Notes: generated by a model from the sequence alone, not told the origin. DNA of 40,983 nt from Flammula alnicola (GCA_015499995.1 JADNRV010000387.1:1-40983); one strand, 5' to 3'; counted from the stretch's first letter, positions 1-12,292 are shown. A program made the numbers and translations.

Positions 1-1231
1 TTGAAGATGTTGATAGCTAAACATGCTGCGTGCGAGCGAAACTTCGGATTTGGCGTTCGCAATCCATGATGCTAATACGTAGGTTGGAAGGATTTTGAGC
101 TCGGAGACGGTAACAATAGGATACTGGCGTGGTGTGAAACAGTTATGGATATAGTTCTTAGTTTGGATATCAGGGGATATACGGGAATAATCCATGTTAC
201 ACAGATTTGTCCGAGTGGTGACATTCGTTTCGTCAGCATAGACTGTCTATTAGAAGGAAATTAATTAGTGCAAGACGATATATTTTAAAATGAATGCAAC
301 CTTGTATATCCAAGCTGTTAGGACGTCAGTAGTTGACAGATGGTCTTTTCCGCCTCCTTCGCGAGACGCAGCATTATTTGCGTCGTCGACAAGCTTTTCA
401 ATCGCATTCTGAGGCAGAAGCATGATACGGCGATCGGCCTTGTGCCAAACCCACTGCCATATCTGCCAGACTAAAAAGGTGACGAGGGCCCACAAACCCT
501 GAATAGAGACTGTCGGATATTCAGAGGGATTAGGAAGTTCGAGTGTTGTTCTTCCCCCCGTCATATCACTTTGCAAGCGATCCAGGAATACTTGAAGTTC
601 GTTTTCGTTCTCCCCAACATGAAGCGGTGGAGGAACGTCCCATTTTTGGCCGAGCATCTCCGCCTCTACAGCTTGCAGTACCACCCCGAAACCTGGCCCG
701 TCTACGAGGAGGTGCGGAATAACCAATCCAATGCAGGTGTATTCTTGGCCAGGTCGTTTGAAATATGTGAGATGCCATTGCATCAGAGGTAGGTTACGGG
801 CCATCCAGTGACTGGCCACGAGCGGGACATTTGACCGCATGAACAACGACAAAGGAAGTACCTCCGACTGGGTGGGTACCGGTAACTTGACGTAGTCCGT
901 AATGGGGGATCCAGATACAGTAGAAGTGAGGGTGAAGGGCTTATAGTCTTTGGGCAGTTGACCAAGGGGAATTTTGACTCTGTAATGCGATTTCTTACCA
1001 AAGGTATGTCAGAACATGAAGTAACGAAATATAGCAGTTTCTTACATCCGTTTGTTCAATCCTACCTGCGAGCAAGGGCCACTTAACCATTACTCGACGT
1101 AATTTGGAATCTATCTCGTCGACATCCACTTGCCCCTCAACAATCCATCCGACGAAGATCGAGGCAGTCGCGGCCAAGCCATCGAAAAGCGTTAAGGGAT
1201 AGTAGGCGAAATTTCCGCTCAAACCCGTCAT
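1..1231 (-). CDS. BAHD/PF02458-type acyltransferase, copy 1 (3' end beyond window)
   Basis: Probable CoA-dependent O- or N-acyltransferase of the BAHD/transferase superfamily, cytosolic, substrate unknown. The ATG at 1231-1229 starts a protein whose N-terminus has the family-like YYPLTLFDG. The catalytic signature HxxxDG is present as HLLVDG (near 700-720). A hydrophobic stretch rich in W and V (near 440-520) follows. At least two introns are visible: one after 'EQTD' near 1046, and one after 'TAWIYK' near 240-293, after which the reading continues open to base 1, so the C-terminus lies outside the window. The protein aligns along its whole visible length with the gene at 8013-9576 in the same orientation, so the two are tandem duplicates now separated by a transposon. 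I see no frame break. The substrate cannot be inferred; fungal relatives act on terpenoids, trichothecenes and polyamines. Confidence 0.85.
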
Positions 1232-1479
1232 GTCAAGGGAAGTCGAAATGTATGAACGCGATCAGGAGTATCCATCAGGAAAACACTTCCCGTGTGGCAT
1301 GGTGTGGCACGTCTGGTGGGTCTGGTGGGTCTGGCAGGTTTACAGCCAGAAATTGTCGTTGCTCCATTTCTTCTCAGAAATTTCGAGTTGCCAGAAACAA
1401 GTCAGAATCTGTATTAGTATCATATTTTTTCGGAGCATCAGAACCATGTATTGAAACAAATGTGTATAGATTAGAATGA

Positions 1480-4400
1480 TTAGAATGCAATTTCATTAGC
1501 ATGATGGTCAGTGAACTTATTTACGAAGAAGGATTTGAATGCGTCAAGAGACCAGTTGTAACGAAAGTGAGCAGGAATGAAACGACTACCATAAACAGGG
1601 ATTAAATGAGCCCCTCGCACGATTGTGTCGAGATGAACAATGGTGGTCAACCGTTTCCCATAGCGATCCTCCTCTGGTTTGACCACCCACATGCCGGTTT
1701 GCTCCTCGGGGGATCTTCCGACCTTCTTGAACCATTCAACGAGAGCACAAGGATATTCCTCTCCCTCGTACATGAAGGAGAAGAACATCTTGACACGAAC
1801 CGCGCTCATCCCGCGAAAACCAGGTTGATCCTCTTTCTCAACAACAAATACACAGTCTCGACGGGCACCTGTACTTCGCCATGAGGGGGTAGATCGAATT
1901 CGTTCACGACGCATGCCACGAATACCGGACGGATCACTTGGGGCATAGAAAGAAGAGGTGGCTGAATGGAAGACAGATATGCCCGAAATCATTTCAAGAA
2001 CATCTTCAGTGGAGTCGGAATCTGTAACACTGCCCGCTGGTTGACTTCCGTCAAGTTGCTGGTCAAGAAAAGTGCGGAGGAGAGTCGGTAGGGCCGGTTC
2101 ATGAATATAATTGGCGAGTTCAAAAATGTCCGACGGATATCTTCGCTCTTAAAGGTGTATCACGTTAGTTGGTAATATCGAGAGTTTAGAGGTAAACATA
2201 CCTTTTGTTCGTGCGAGCTGAACATCCGCCATAATTCTCTCGTCGTCTGTTGGACCTCCATCATCATCATCATCCTCGGCTCCTGGAGGCGGGCCTCGGT
2301 CGGGTGGAAGCATCTCACGTGCAACAAAGTCAGCTCGCGCAGCGGCCAGCTTATCTAGACGCTGGTTGGTGATTAGCATTTGACCTAGGGCTTCATAGCG
2401 GTTTGAGCGTCGCCAGGGTTTCTTGACAGCTGTGATGTGGCGAGATTCCGTGATAGAAGAGCAAAGGCCGTTGGGAGCACCAAAGTCTTGAATATTGATT
2501 CTGTAATGAACAAGCGAGTGTTGGCGAGGTAGCGAGAAGCCGCTCTCTCGTACGCCAGATGATCGGAAAACCTTGCGATAGGTGTGAAATCGATGAAGAG
2601 CCTCATCGAGAGAATTGAGGGTGACTTTATCGAAATCAGATCGCCGCGCTAGATAGCAGAAGTCCAGGAAAGCTGCGATACATTTGACAGCATCAGGGGG
2701 TAGGAGACCATGGATAGCAGGCAAGTATATCTTGAAATAAGGCTTGTTAGCAACAGAGTTCCTGAGAGAGTGCACTAAACATACCTTCATAAGCGCCTTG
2801 GAGTCATCTCCTGTCCATTGCTTGAATCGTCGGCCCTGTTTGAATCGTCGGAGTTCCGGAAAAGCAGGTGTAGCTGCGAGCCTGAGTTGAATATTATAAG
2901 AGATAGTCAGATATTGGACAGGTGGCAAACTTACCGTCGGTCAATCTCGTCCAGAATCCGATCAGCCTCAGCTTTCTCATATGATATGTCCAGGTATGCT
3001 CCAACCCACTCGACGAGATGGTCCTTAAATGTACCCTTGATCGCTTGATGGAGGAGATCTGACGAGATAAGCTCGTGGATGTCAGCGCGAGGAAAGTCAC
3101 GCGTGAAGGGGATGATCTCTGCGTCAACTCCGTATTCATCCCATAGTGTCGTCGAATCAAATTCCTCGAGAAGGGCATCTGTCAAGGCATTCCGCCGAGC
3201 CCCAGCTGCACCGTCAATGTCAGAAGGCAGCGCTGTACAACTGCAAGATGACAAGGTCAGTTTGGAGATATCTAGAAGCTTGAGGATCAACTTACCGTGG
3301 GCACCATCCCTGTTTAATACCTGAAAGCATAACCTGCTCTGGATAATCAGCAATAAATGGTCCTATCCCAAAGATCGCGCGGCGAAAATGACCATCAGGG
3401 CATCGATAAACCGCCGGAGTTGACATCGCAGGTTTCAAGGTTGAGAGAATGGCTGATATTGATGAATGGTATAGCTGACGTTTGAACCTGCGAAAATTGA
3501 CGTCGTTGTCATACTTGCGATCACCTGAAGATAGGCAGACGTTAGTGAAAGAATTTGATATTGTTCAATATTCGTTACGTACTCTTCGGAATAGCCAGGA
3601 ATCCAATAGGAATAACGGCGTTACGATGAGCTCGCCTGACAGTGTTGTGTACATTGCCAATAGACAAGTACAGGGGGTGGTATTCGATATCACCTGTACC
3701 AACAGTGACAGTAGTCTTGTCGCTCCCTAGAATGATAGGAACAAACATGCTACCCTCATTATCGGCTGGGTTCTCTTCGTAGATGATATCCTATGGGTGA
3801 TTGTTAATATAGAGGGGCAAAATCGTGTATAAATGGACATACGCATTGACGCCAGGCAAAGTTTGCTGACATAAAATCCGAGCGTCGACGCCCACCCTCA
3901 GCATCAAGGTCGACATAAGGCGCAACGTCAAACTCTTTGTCGAAGTCCGGATTAGCGAGCATGTTGCGAACGACTGTCTCCGGGTCGCGATACCACACCT
4001 CATATTCTTGTTTCTTCCAATTTGGTGCATCTTCATCCACGGTCTCGTCGAGAGTGGTCTTGAAACACTTCCAAGGAGCATCACCTAATTGTTTCAAAAG
4101 TAAGCAAAGCATGACTTGAAAGTTGTTAGTAAAAGCTACCTTCTTCTACCGCGTCGATCATATCATAGATATGTTTATAGCTATCAAATGGACCAAGACT
4201 TCCATGTTTCATGAGCGACAATGCCCACAATTCGAGCAAGTGGTCGATCTTCCCCTGCGACATCTCCTCCTGGCGATAGAGAAAGTCTGCAATTTTAAAT
4301 TGGAGATCGTTGTCGAAGGGTGACCAGTCGTCCATGGCTCGCGCGGGACGGGGCGGACAGGGAGATCCTATAGGAAGGTAGTGACCGTTTTCATCACATG

Positions 4401-4774
4401 GACGTCCTAGATATCAAAATAATTAGAAAAGAGCTTCTACTATACCATGAAAGCTTACCATCGAGGAAATGGTGATAGGTTTTGGTCGGGCCAGGACCGC
4501 CAGGTTGAGGTCGATCAGGAGATGGAGGGCCACCTTCCGGTAAATCTGGATAGTCGGAGGGCGGTCCTGATGGACTACCTGCCGTTGAATGATTTTGGTG
4601 TTGACGATTTGGCGACTGAGGTGTTTCGGGATTTTGAGCGACCCGGTGCCCATTAGTCCCCGAATGCACGGTATGAACATGATTAGTTCGACCGGATTCA
4701 GCTCGGAAGGTTCTTGGACATCCTCGATATGGACAGCGAAGACTGAGGCGCTGATTTCGTCGACCTCGTGGCAT
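1480..4774 (-). CDS. Plavaka transposase (DDE superfamily, C2H2 zinc finger)
   Basis: DNA transposase of the Plavaka family (CMC/EnSpm-related), nuclear, catalysing cut-and-paste transposition. The ATG at 4774-4772 opens an N-terminal C2H2 finger (RCPYRGCPRTF...HVHTVH, residues about 13-36), then a Pro/Ser-rich linker. After an intron comes the family motif DGRPCDENGHYLPIG. Further exons carry GSDKTTVTVGTGD and YHPLYLSIGNVHNTVRRAHR (near 3800-3600), and DLLHQAIKGTFKDHLVEWV near 3000-3060, which contains a likely catalytic Asp. They then give HSLVHYRINIQDFGAPNGLC...ESRHITAVKKPWRRS (2400-2520) and an acidic tail. The last exon continues to TAA at 1482-1480. About ten exons can be joined without an internal stop, so the gene looks intact and perhaps recently active. 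Family assignment is by recognition of these blocks; exact splice sites were not all checked. Confidence 0.88.
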
Positions 4775-4984
4775 TGTTAGAACCTTGAAGAGCAGCTAAG
4801 GTCAAGTCAGAACTCAAGATACTTAGGAAGATTGGAATCTGACTCATCGGTTCGTCACGAAGAAACGTGATTCAACCAAAATTTGCTTCCGCGGAACGTT
4901 GGTTGGTGTTCCGTGTTTGCCCTTTCCCTTCCCCCCTCCCCCCCACACACAATTACCCTTCCCTCACACATTTCCTCACGCAAT
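4775..4984. promoter_or_regulatory. Shared bidirectional promoter of the transposon gene pair
   Basis: About 210 bp separate the ATG of the transposase (minus) from the ATG of the companion gene (plus). The plus-strand side holds a strong C/T-rich tract (about 4918-4978, runs of C and CCTTCCC), typical of fungal core promoters just upstream of the transcription start. I see no convincing TATA box. Confidence 0.5.
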
Positions 4985-7249
4985 ATGGCTGAAACCCCGT
5001 TAGAAGATGAAGTGGGCAAGATGAGCGCAAAGCGCAAGACGACGTACCCGCGAGACCACCCAACTGAAAATCCAAAACCAGCCAAACGAACCAAAGCAGA
5101 GATTCAGCGAGCAGCAATGGAGAAACGAGAAGCTGTGCAGGCGGAAAAGGAGGCCAAGCAAGCTCTCAAGGAACAGAAGCTCCTTGACGTAGCCAAAAAA
5201 CGCCAGATAAGTGCTCAACGTATTGCTAACGTTGAGGATTCTGTGCAACGTTCACAAAGGGAGCTTCAGTCACAATCAGAGCGCCCTGATCTCAAAACAA
5301 TGAAAACCTACCTTGCGCAAAAACAGGCCACAAGGCAAGCATCACTTGAGGGCGACGGTGACGAATCCGAGGATGACGAGGAGATGCAGGTCGAATTGCC
5401 TCCAGCTTCCACTGTGGACACAGATTCGTCAGAGGGGGGGCATGTTGAGTTTTCGGATGACAACGATGATATGTACGTACCTTCTGGTGAAGAGAAAACT
5501 ATTGGTTCCAGTGGCGACGATGAAGGCGATGCATTATCGGATGCATCGATGGAGAAACTGTACAAGCAACTAAAGAAGGAGAAGGAGAAGAGGAAAAAGG
5601 TAAGTAAGATGTCAAACACGGAATGAACTTAACTAACCTTTGTTGAAGGGAAAGTTGCAAGCAGAAGTTCAAGCACACCGCCAAGTCGCCCCAACGGTGT
5701 ATGCTCGTCCAGACCATCGGATGCTAGAACAAGGGAAAGAGGAGAGAGAAAAGAACAAAAGGTCAGTATCAAATCGTGTCTGTGGGAAACAGATTTCGAC
5801 TCACTGATATGACGGCCACACTGTATCAGATCCGGCAAACCCGCGGCGGAGATAGGTGGATTGCAGAAAGACTGGAAGAAGAGGGCTCAAGTGGTTTCCC
5901 AGCCCATATCCTCCCTCGCTACTGCCAAGACTGCCGTTGCTGAACCGAGTGGCAATCTATCGCGTACAGGCCGTCCGCGTGAACTTGAACAACAGGCGCT
6001 GGCAGATCAGCCAGTAAGTGATGGCGATGGCCTGGAGGAGTCGGAGAGTGGAATACAAGCAGATGGTGGCGAGATTGGGCACGACGAAGATGAAGAGCTG
6101 ATGGACGCTGTAAGAAAGAGTAAGCAAACATCTCATGGCGCAAAGAAAACCCACAGAAGTGGAACGGCGAGTGTGAGTGTGATTTCGTTGACACAAGTTG
6201 ATGCTCACACGGTTGTCAAACACAGATGGGCATCAAGTTGAACAAGGCAGATATCACGGCTGTCAAGAGTCGTGCTTCTGTCCGTCGTTCAGCCAAACCT
6301 CGCTATAAAAATGGCGACCTCCCATTCGAAAATCCTAATCGTGATCTTCAGACATGGCGAAACGCTGTTATCCCTGCCATTATTGACTGGGCGGGCGTTC
6401 TCGATGAACCATTTGCAGTCAATTCCCATCCTGACCTTCACGACATCATTGAGGAAAACTGGAGTGACGAATTCCCGGAGATACCTGCTGATGATGCAGT
6501 GCGTGCTGTGGTACGTTCAGAATATCGTTTACAGGCTGTACTAATATACTCATTGCTCTAACATGCCAGGCAAGCTCTGCCATTCGAAATTGGCGAAGTG
6601 CAATCGGCAAACAGGCCTTACAGCAACTTGCAAAAATCTTCGCCGCGGAGCCGTTTAAGAACTCCAAGTACCAACGCAAGGAATACGTAGATAACCAACT
6701 GAAGGATTTGTCGTACATTTATCGTGACCCAGTGGCCAAGGTAAAGCTTAGTATTATTCATCATATTCTCTACATCTAACGCTAAGCTTCATGGTATCTG
6801 ATAGTCGGGAGCTTACCGTTCTTCAGCGGTCATCGAAATCTACGCTATCCACCAACAGATCATCACTAAGACCGATAAGTTTTATGGCTATCCGGCAGGA
6901 GCAATGTCTCTCTGTGCCGCAGCGGTACGTTTCGAGTATTTGTGATATCTTTTATACAATTATCTGACTTAAACACCATTTATTCAAGCACGAGCGCGCA
7001 CTCAAGCTATGGCGTACTGGCAACGCACCTAGCAAGGACACAAAATCAAGTTTTGTCCGTAGACCGTGGGCTACTCGGGCTACCTCGCATTTCAAGGTCA
7101 TCGCCCAGCTATCGGAACGAGTGTGGAACGACATCCATGAGACCGCGTCGGCTCTTGGTTCTGTTGAAGACTTCGACCCTGATGCAGATGACAGCGAAAT
7201 GGACGAACCAGCAGGAATGGTTCAACTGTCATCCAGTGACGAAGATTAG
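4985..7249 (+). CDS. Transposon-associated companion protein, unknown function
   Basis: A multi-exon gene divergent from the transposase and inside the same insertion. I chose the ATG at 4985 (context CAATATGGCT); the stop is TAG at 7247-7249. The N-terminal third is a highly charged coiled-coil candidate (Lys/Glu/Gln/Ala-rich, residues about 20-110), followed by acidic Ser/Asp/Glu tracts and a second basic linker. The C-terminal part is globular and conserved-looking: WRNAVIPAIIDWAGVLDEPF, HPDLHDIIEENWSDEFPEIP, RNWRSAIGKQALQQL, LKDLSYIYRDP, YGYPAGAMSLCAAAHERALK. I recognise this type as a dispersed agaricomycete family found beside transposases (possibly the DUF6532 group; I cannot confirm the name). 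The role is unknown; the charged N-terminus and genomic position suggest a DNA-binding accessory protein or an antisilencing-type factor, which is inference. Confidence 0.75.
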
Positions 7250-8012
7250 TGGGACTCCAAATGCCAAAGGCTCGTCGAGCACAGTGCTATGAGACTCGAG
7301 TAAGTCGATTGATTGTTCCATTCTCTGACTCACCTCAAAGCTGACTTGTGTTTCGACGTTTAGTGTTCATGGTGACTAGCATACATACCCGGAATGCGAA
7401 ATAGGAGGCCCGAGGATTTTATATTGTAAATACTACTTGAATTTATGGCTCGTCTACGTTTTCTGGCTCCTACAAATGTCCTATGAAAGAAATGACATAG
7501 GCTACAATATGGTAAGACTGAGATATATGATACATTGTGACGATATATTGTCAGGCTACGTTAATGAGGCCAGAAATTATTTATGGTGTCAGAATCAAAT
7601 TATGGAATATGAAATACTTATGGCATCGGGACCGTCAAATATGTCGCCATACATTATCTGGCTGTATGGAATGCTCTGGCTCGTCTGGTGCCAGACGAGC
7701 CAGACGGATGGACTTTTGCTGATGTCGAGGTCGCACTCATTCGAATAGAGGTTGCAGCTCTTCGATATATATACAATTGTTACATGTGGCGCTAAAACGA
7801 TTCGATAAGCCCACTTTCCGAGATATTCCTGCGAAATTCATGGACATCGTGCCATCAAGACGATGCTTCGACTGTAGAAGAAAAACCGGGTACTTTCGCT
7901 TCAACTACGTCCGTTCCGCAACTTCCGCTGTAAGAACACAATTTTGTCCTTAATCAATATGGTAATTGTCGTTTTACATTCCCCATCTACGACATAATCG
8001 ACTCAAGATCTT
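7250..8012. other. Intergenic; right end of transposon and 3' flank of acyltransferase 2
   Basis: About 760 bp with no supportable gene. It is AT-rich between 7400 and 7660 and contains a near-perfect 30-bp palindrome at 7675-7704 next to the candidate right transposon end. Beyond it lies the 3' flank of the second acyltransferase. Confidence 0.5.
7675..7704. repeat. Perfect inverted repeat, 14-bp arms, 2-bp loop
   Basis: The arms TCTGGCTCGTCTGG (7675-7688) and CCAGACGAGCCAGA (7691-7704) are exact reverse complements around TG. The arms contain the CGTCTGG word also found at the candidate left end of the transposon, so this may be a terminal or subterminal transposase-binding palindrome. Confidence 0.7.
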
Positions 8013-9576
8013 TTAGTTGTTCGAAGTACACACTGTCGACTCATCAGCTGCCTTGATCAGTTTGGCGACTCCCTCTTCTAGACTTCGCATGCGCCTCCTG
8101 TTCAATACGACGTCTAGTACCGTACTCCCATCGTCTAACCGTCCAGCGATAGTCACAATATTCGAAATCAGAATAGGAGATTCGCTGAGAATCGTCTTGT
8201 AGCGGCATATCGTCCTGCCACCGCCCACACCGCTCCAATCAATGTCCACAATACGTGCAATGGACATATTGGACATGGACATGCTCTCGTCTGCGCTAGG
8301 GTCATATGGTAGGACAGCTCTGAAGTTGAAAAAGCCGCTAGAGGGCTTGACAGAGTCCTGGAGTAGCGTGTAGACTTGAATGGCGTGACCGAGTGACAAA
8401 GCGGATCGGACGCTCGCAAGTTTGTAGGCTAGCGAATGAACTGGTGTTGCTTTCAGCTCTGCGACGGTGAGGATCGGATACGGGATGGGAATAAAGCAAT
8501 TGTGGGCGTATTGCTTGAGGGCGACATCGGAAAACACGCGAAGGGAGGCCATGTTGGAGAGATGCACGCGAAGGGTAGGGTATTCTTCTTCACTGAAATA
8601 GACGGTCTATACGAGTTCTGTTATTAGTCGCAATGAACCTGAGAATGCGAAGAGCTGATGTTACCTTGTACAACCAGGCAGTCAAGACATCTCCAGTTGA
8701 CAGCCGAACATCCTTCTTCCCCTCCCGAACCATTGCCTCTCTCGCATCACGAACGAGTTTCTCGTATGCCTTTGCAGGTACGAGGATAAGACGACTACGG
8801 GCCTTGTGCCAGAGTTGCTGCCATAAATGCCAGGCCATGAACGTGATTATGAACCACAAGCCTACAACCGATGCTGCTCGGTAGTTAGCAGGTAGTTTCT
8901 TGACATTTTCTTGCATCCGATCGAGGAAACTTTGCATCTGATTCTCGTTGCGGCCAGCGTGAAGGGTCGGTGGGATAGCCCAAGGTCGGCCGAGCGTCTC
9001 TGCTTCAAGTGCATGGACAACGGCTGCAATTCCCATTCCGTCGAAGAGCCCGTGAGGAAAGGTCACCCCGATGCATGTGTATTCACAACCACGCTGTTTG
9101 AAATAGGTGAGGTGCCAATAAGTTAGAGGCAATTGTTTAGAAACCCAGGCACCTGGTGCTCTAGGTGCTGTGGAATGCATGAAGAGCGAGCTCGGAAGAA
9201 CGTCTGATACAGTGGGGAGAGGCAGTTGAACGAATTTGTCGATCGGAACATCCGAAACTCTCGATGTAAGGACAAATGGCGAGTATCCGGCGGGGAATGG
9301 GACCAAACCAAGCGGAACTTTGATTTGAAACAGTAATTTCTTTTCGCAAGTGTAAGTATGACGGATGTTACAGATGGGAAAACCTTGACATACGTCGGTT
9401 GACTCGAGCCTTCCTGCAAGCATCGGCCATTTCATTGTAAGGCGATGCAGAGCTGCTTCAATTTTTGTTAGGTCGAGCAAACCCTCCACGAACCATCCCG
9501 TTACAACGCCAGCATCCTTAAACATGCCATCAAAGAGAGTGAGAGGATAGTAGGCATATTCTTTCTCGGTTTTCAT
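8013..9576 (-). CDS. BAHD/PF02458-type acyltransferase, copy 2 (complete)
   Basis: Complete paralogue of the gene at 1-1231. The start is ATG at 9576-9574 (MKTEKEYAYYPLTLFDG) and the stop is TAA at 8015-8013. The catalytic HxxxDG is HGLFDG (near 9060). A hydrophobic segment (WFIITFMAWHLWQQLW, near 8800-8860) may contact membrane or line an acyl tunnel. The last exon (from about 8606 down) follows an intron at about 8607-8664 with GTAAC..TATAG ends. The C-terminal half carries SNMSIARIVDIDWSGVGGGR. I do not see the DFGWG motif of plant BAHD enzymes, as is common in fungal members. Expected length is about 470-500 residues, usual for the family. The acyl donor is presumably a CoA thioester; the acceptor is unknown. 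Location beside ERG1, a P450 and an FMO suggests terpenoid/sterol acylation, which is inference. Confidence 0.87.
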
Positions 9577-10578
9577 GTCGGAATGCAATGAAATGCAAGA
9601 GCGAGGTCGAGGATTGATTTACTTTAAGGATGAAGCCAAAGAATTCGGCGAGAAACGAGAAAACTTTGCGCGTCGGCCCAACAAAAACCTAACCGGACAA
9701 AAAGCAGGCCCGAATACGAATCCATATTCACGTTGGAAGAGTATTGGCCATGCAGCGATGCGGGCATAGAATTCCATATCAATCATGATGACTTCGGAGC
9801 CTTAGTTTCAGAACTGCAACCGAGGATGCAACCCCAGATTCTGGACGTTCGATTGGTTGATTCGCCATTCGCATCCGCCTTCTGGGTGAACGTACGTTCT
9901 ACGAGAAAGGATGTACTCACCCCTAGGATGGAACAAAGAATGCGCCCTCAACGCGCTTCATTGGCTGGATAAGCCGTCGGATAATAACGGCGAGAATTTC
10001 GTCTCGAACCCCACGCCGCCATCTCCTGCAGCTCAAACTCCGAGATAGATGCCACCGAACAAGTACACGTGGAAAATGAAGTCGTCTCGTAGCTCATAGG
10101 ATTCCCATGGCCAGATAGAGTTAGTCCACTGGAATCGCGGTTATTGTTATAGGAGGGTAGAAAGGGTTGAGAGAAAACCAGAAGGCGAGAGAAAGTCCTC
10201 AAACTCAAGGAAAACAAATACAAGAAAAATAAACATTGTTATTTGTTGAGGTGCTTACCAATTAGAGCCAAATATTGGACCTTGGAGGTCCAGCAAGCAA
10301 CCATCAAAGGTCCATAAGTATTAAGTAATTGTGGACCCCGTTAGGTGCGACTCGATCCAAGTTCAACGAAACAAGGGAACTGAAAACAAAATGCAACTCT
10401 CCATTGACAGTCATACAAAAAATACATATTTACAATTTTTGAACAACTGAAGTAAGTCTAGTTAGACTCTCGACCGTCCACATAGACGTCCGTCTATTGA
10501 AGATGCTGTATCTAAATCTATATAAGTACTGTACAGGGCAAGAAAAGCGATAGGAATAATCAATTTAACAAGGCGGTA
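9577..10578. other. Intergenic between acyltransferase 2 and ERG1
   Basis: About 1 kb: promoter side of the acyltransferase and 3' side of ERG1. Short open frames exist but none has recognisable protein features or exon continuity. A short palindrome TGGACCT-TGG-AGGTCCA lies near 10277-10293. I see no RNA gene here. Confidence 0.5.
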
Positions 10579-12292
10579 CTAAAAGGACTCAGAGGGAGCC
10601 CACCACCTTATCTCGCTCCACAGAACGGGGAGGAAGACCCCACATGCTCCGCAGAACTGTTCAAACGAACAAATCAGTCGTTCATCTGCCTTTTTCATGG
10701 AAATCGTCAACTTACCATACGGATACCCTTCAGCGTGAGAGCAGGATACTCTGCAGGAGACGGTGCTTGATAGGTAAGCGTCCCGACATCTCCGCTGTGC
10801 CTCGACTGCGTGGCTCTTGGGTGGGTGAATATCACCCAGATGGCGTAGAATATGACCGCAAAGAAGTGGCTAGCCAATAACAGTGGTGAGGGAGATAATC
10901 TAAGCAAGCGTATTTGTAAGTTATACATAGAAATATCGCTGGAAAAAGTGCGTACCCCGAGAGCAAAGATACAGGGTCGTCGATACACTTCCCGCCTCGT
11001 TGAAAATACTTGAAGCAGCCTTTACGAAGGGCCCTATAATCGTCGTCTACACCTTTAAATAAGCAAAAAAAAAACTGTGACCGAAAAACAAATCAACCCA
11101 CCATCTTTTTCAAAGAGACCATAGAGAGTCCCGCTTAGGATGTTGATGGTAGACGACAAGGGCTTACGACCCCAATGCCAGTCGCGCAGGGCGTATTGAA
11201 TCTCCTCCCAATCGTCCAAATTCTGAATGGAAGCAAAGACAGCTCGGAGATAGACAACGTCGTTGAGGGCGACCGTCATTCCACCACCCGTGAGAGGATG
11301 GCGCATGTTCCAAGAATCTCCCAGCAGGATAACGCCCTTTTTGGACAAAGAGCTGCCCTGTTGAACGGAAGGCAAGAACGAGTTGGGCATGCGCCTGATT
11401 CGACCCTGAGAAAAAGCGGCTCTGACAGCGTCATGAATCGAAGCAGGAAGTTGAGGGAGGATGTTTGTCAAGATATGAGTCTGTGCGGATTTCGTCAACA
11501 GCGGGAAAAACAAATATTGAAACAACCCACTCTCAAATCAGCTGGAAGCGGGTGCTGGATGTCGATGAGCATACGAGTATCGTGCTCCGAGATTTGGTAG
11601 AGTAGAACAGGACCATGCCCTTGGGGAAGAATAACTGTTCCGTGCCCAGCTACTGGAAGGACGGCGTCCGTTAAAACTGTGCCAACAAAGTAACTCTTGG
11701 TGGTCGCCTTGCAAGCCGCCTTGCCCATAACGATATTGCGAAAGTTCGAGAAGCAGCCATCTGCGACGATGACCAGGTCACCATAAACACCAAAGCTCTG
11801 CTCAGTTACCGTGTCACAATCCACAGGTGATTCGACAGGTTTGGTTTTTGAGGTGGCTCGAACGCCAATCACTTGGTTCGTGTGCGGACACTCGATAAGG
11901 TCGGCGGCTGTGGCTTCGATCGCGTCGATGTTGGCGTTCTCCAAGGCAATGCGACGGAGCCCCATAACAAAACGACCATGGTGAAAGCTGCGACCCTCCT
12001 TTCCTTTTGGGTAAGGAATTTGGACAGTGTCGCCCCCTTCGACGAGCAAGTATCCGGACACGGTAATGGCATCAATACCCTCGATGCTGGGTGTCATGTT
12101 GAGGGTTTTGAGAGCTTCGACTCCGCCGGGTTGGAGGAGCTCGCCGACGATTCTATCCGGCTCTGAGAAGGAGCGCTCTATCAAAGCAATCTGGAGGAGC
12201 TTTGGTCGAGGAAGAGTTGCAAGGGCATGCGCGAGAGCAGACCCTGCCACTCCCGCTCCAACGATGATAATGTCGTAGTGAGACCTGTGCAT
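10579..12292 (-). CDS. ERG1: Squalene epoxidase (squalene monooxygenase)
   Basis: FAD-dependent ER-membrane enzyme converting squalene to 2,3-oxidosqualene, the first oxygenation step of ergosterol and triterpenoid synthesis. ATG is at 12292. The N-terminus has the dinucleotide-binding fold YDIIIVGAGVAGSALAHAL (residues about 6-24), then ERSFSEPDRIVGELLQPGG, the family signature. The second FAD motif is GDSWNMRHPLTGGGMTVAL (near 11270-11330). Introns: 11481-11530 (50 bp, before THILTNILPQLP), one ending just before GVDDDYRAL, one before the C-terminal hydrophobic segment (LLLASHFFAVIFYAIWVIF), and one before the last exon (FCGACGVFLPVLWSEIRWW), with stop TAG at 10581-10579. All junctions keep frame and the length fits the family (about 500 residues). 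GDSWN replaces the more usual GDAFN, a conservative change. It is either the housekeeping copy or a cluster duplicate; a genome-wide copy count would decide. Confidence 0.95.

Larger units (their letters stand above)
1310..7706. mobile_element. Plavaka-type DNA transposon (candidate boundaries)
   Basis: The interval between the two acyltransferase paralogues is filled by a Plavaka-family transposase gene and a divergent companion gene. Candidate ends resemble one another in inverted orientation. The left end begins CGTCTGGTGGGTCTGG (1310) and carries TACAGCCAGA at 1341-1350. The right end, read inward on the minus strand from 7706, begins CGTCTGGCTCGTCTGG and carries the same TACAGCCAGA at 7666-7657. 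The match is imperfect and I cannot identify a convincing target-site duplication, so the exact borders are uncertain. That the region is a transposon rests on the transposase itself and on the way it splits two tandem genes. Confidence 0.5.

Noticed and set aside
5308..5619. 103-codon minus-strand Ser/Phe-rich open frame
   Set aside because: Complement of the acidic Ser/Asp/Glu region of the companion gene.
11175..11600. 141-codon plus-strand open frame inside ERG1
   Set aside because: Shadow of the ERG1 coding strand, which has clear motifs.
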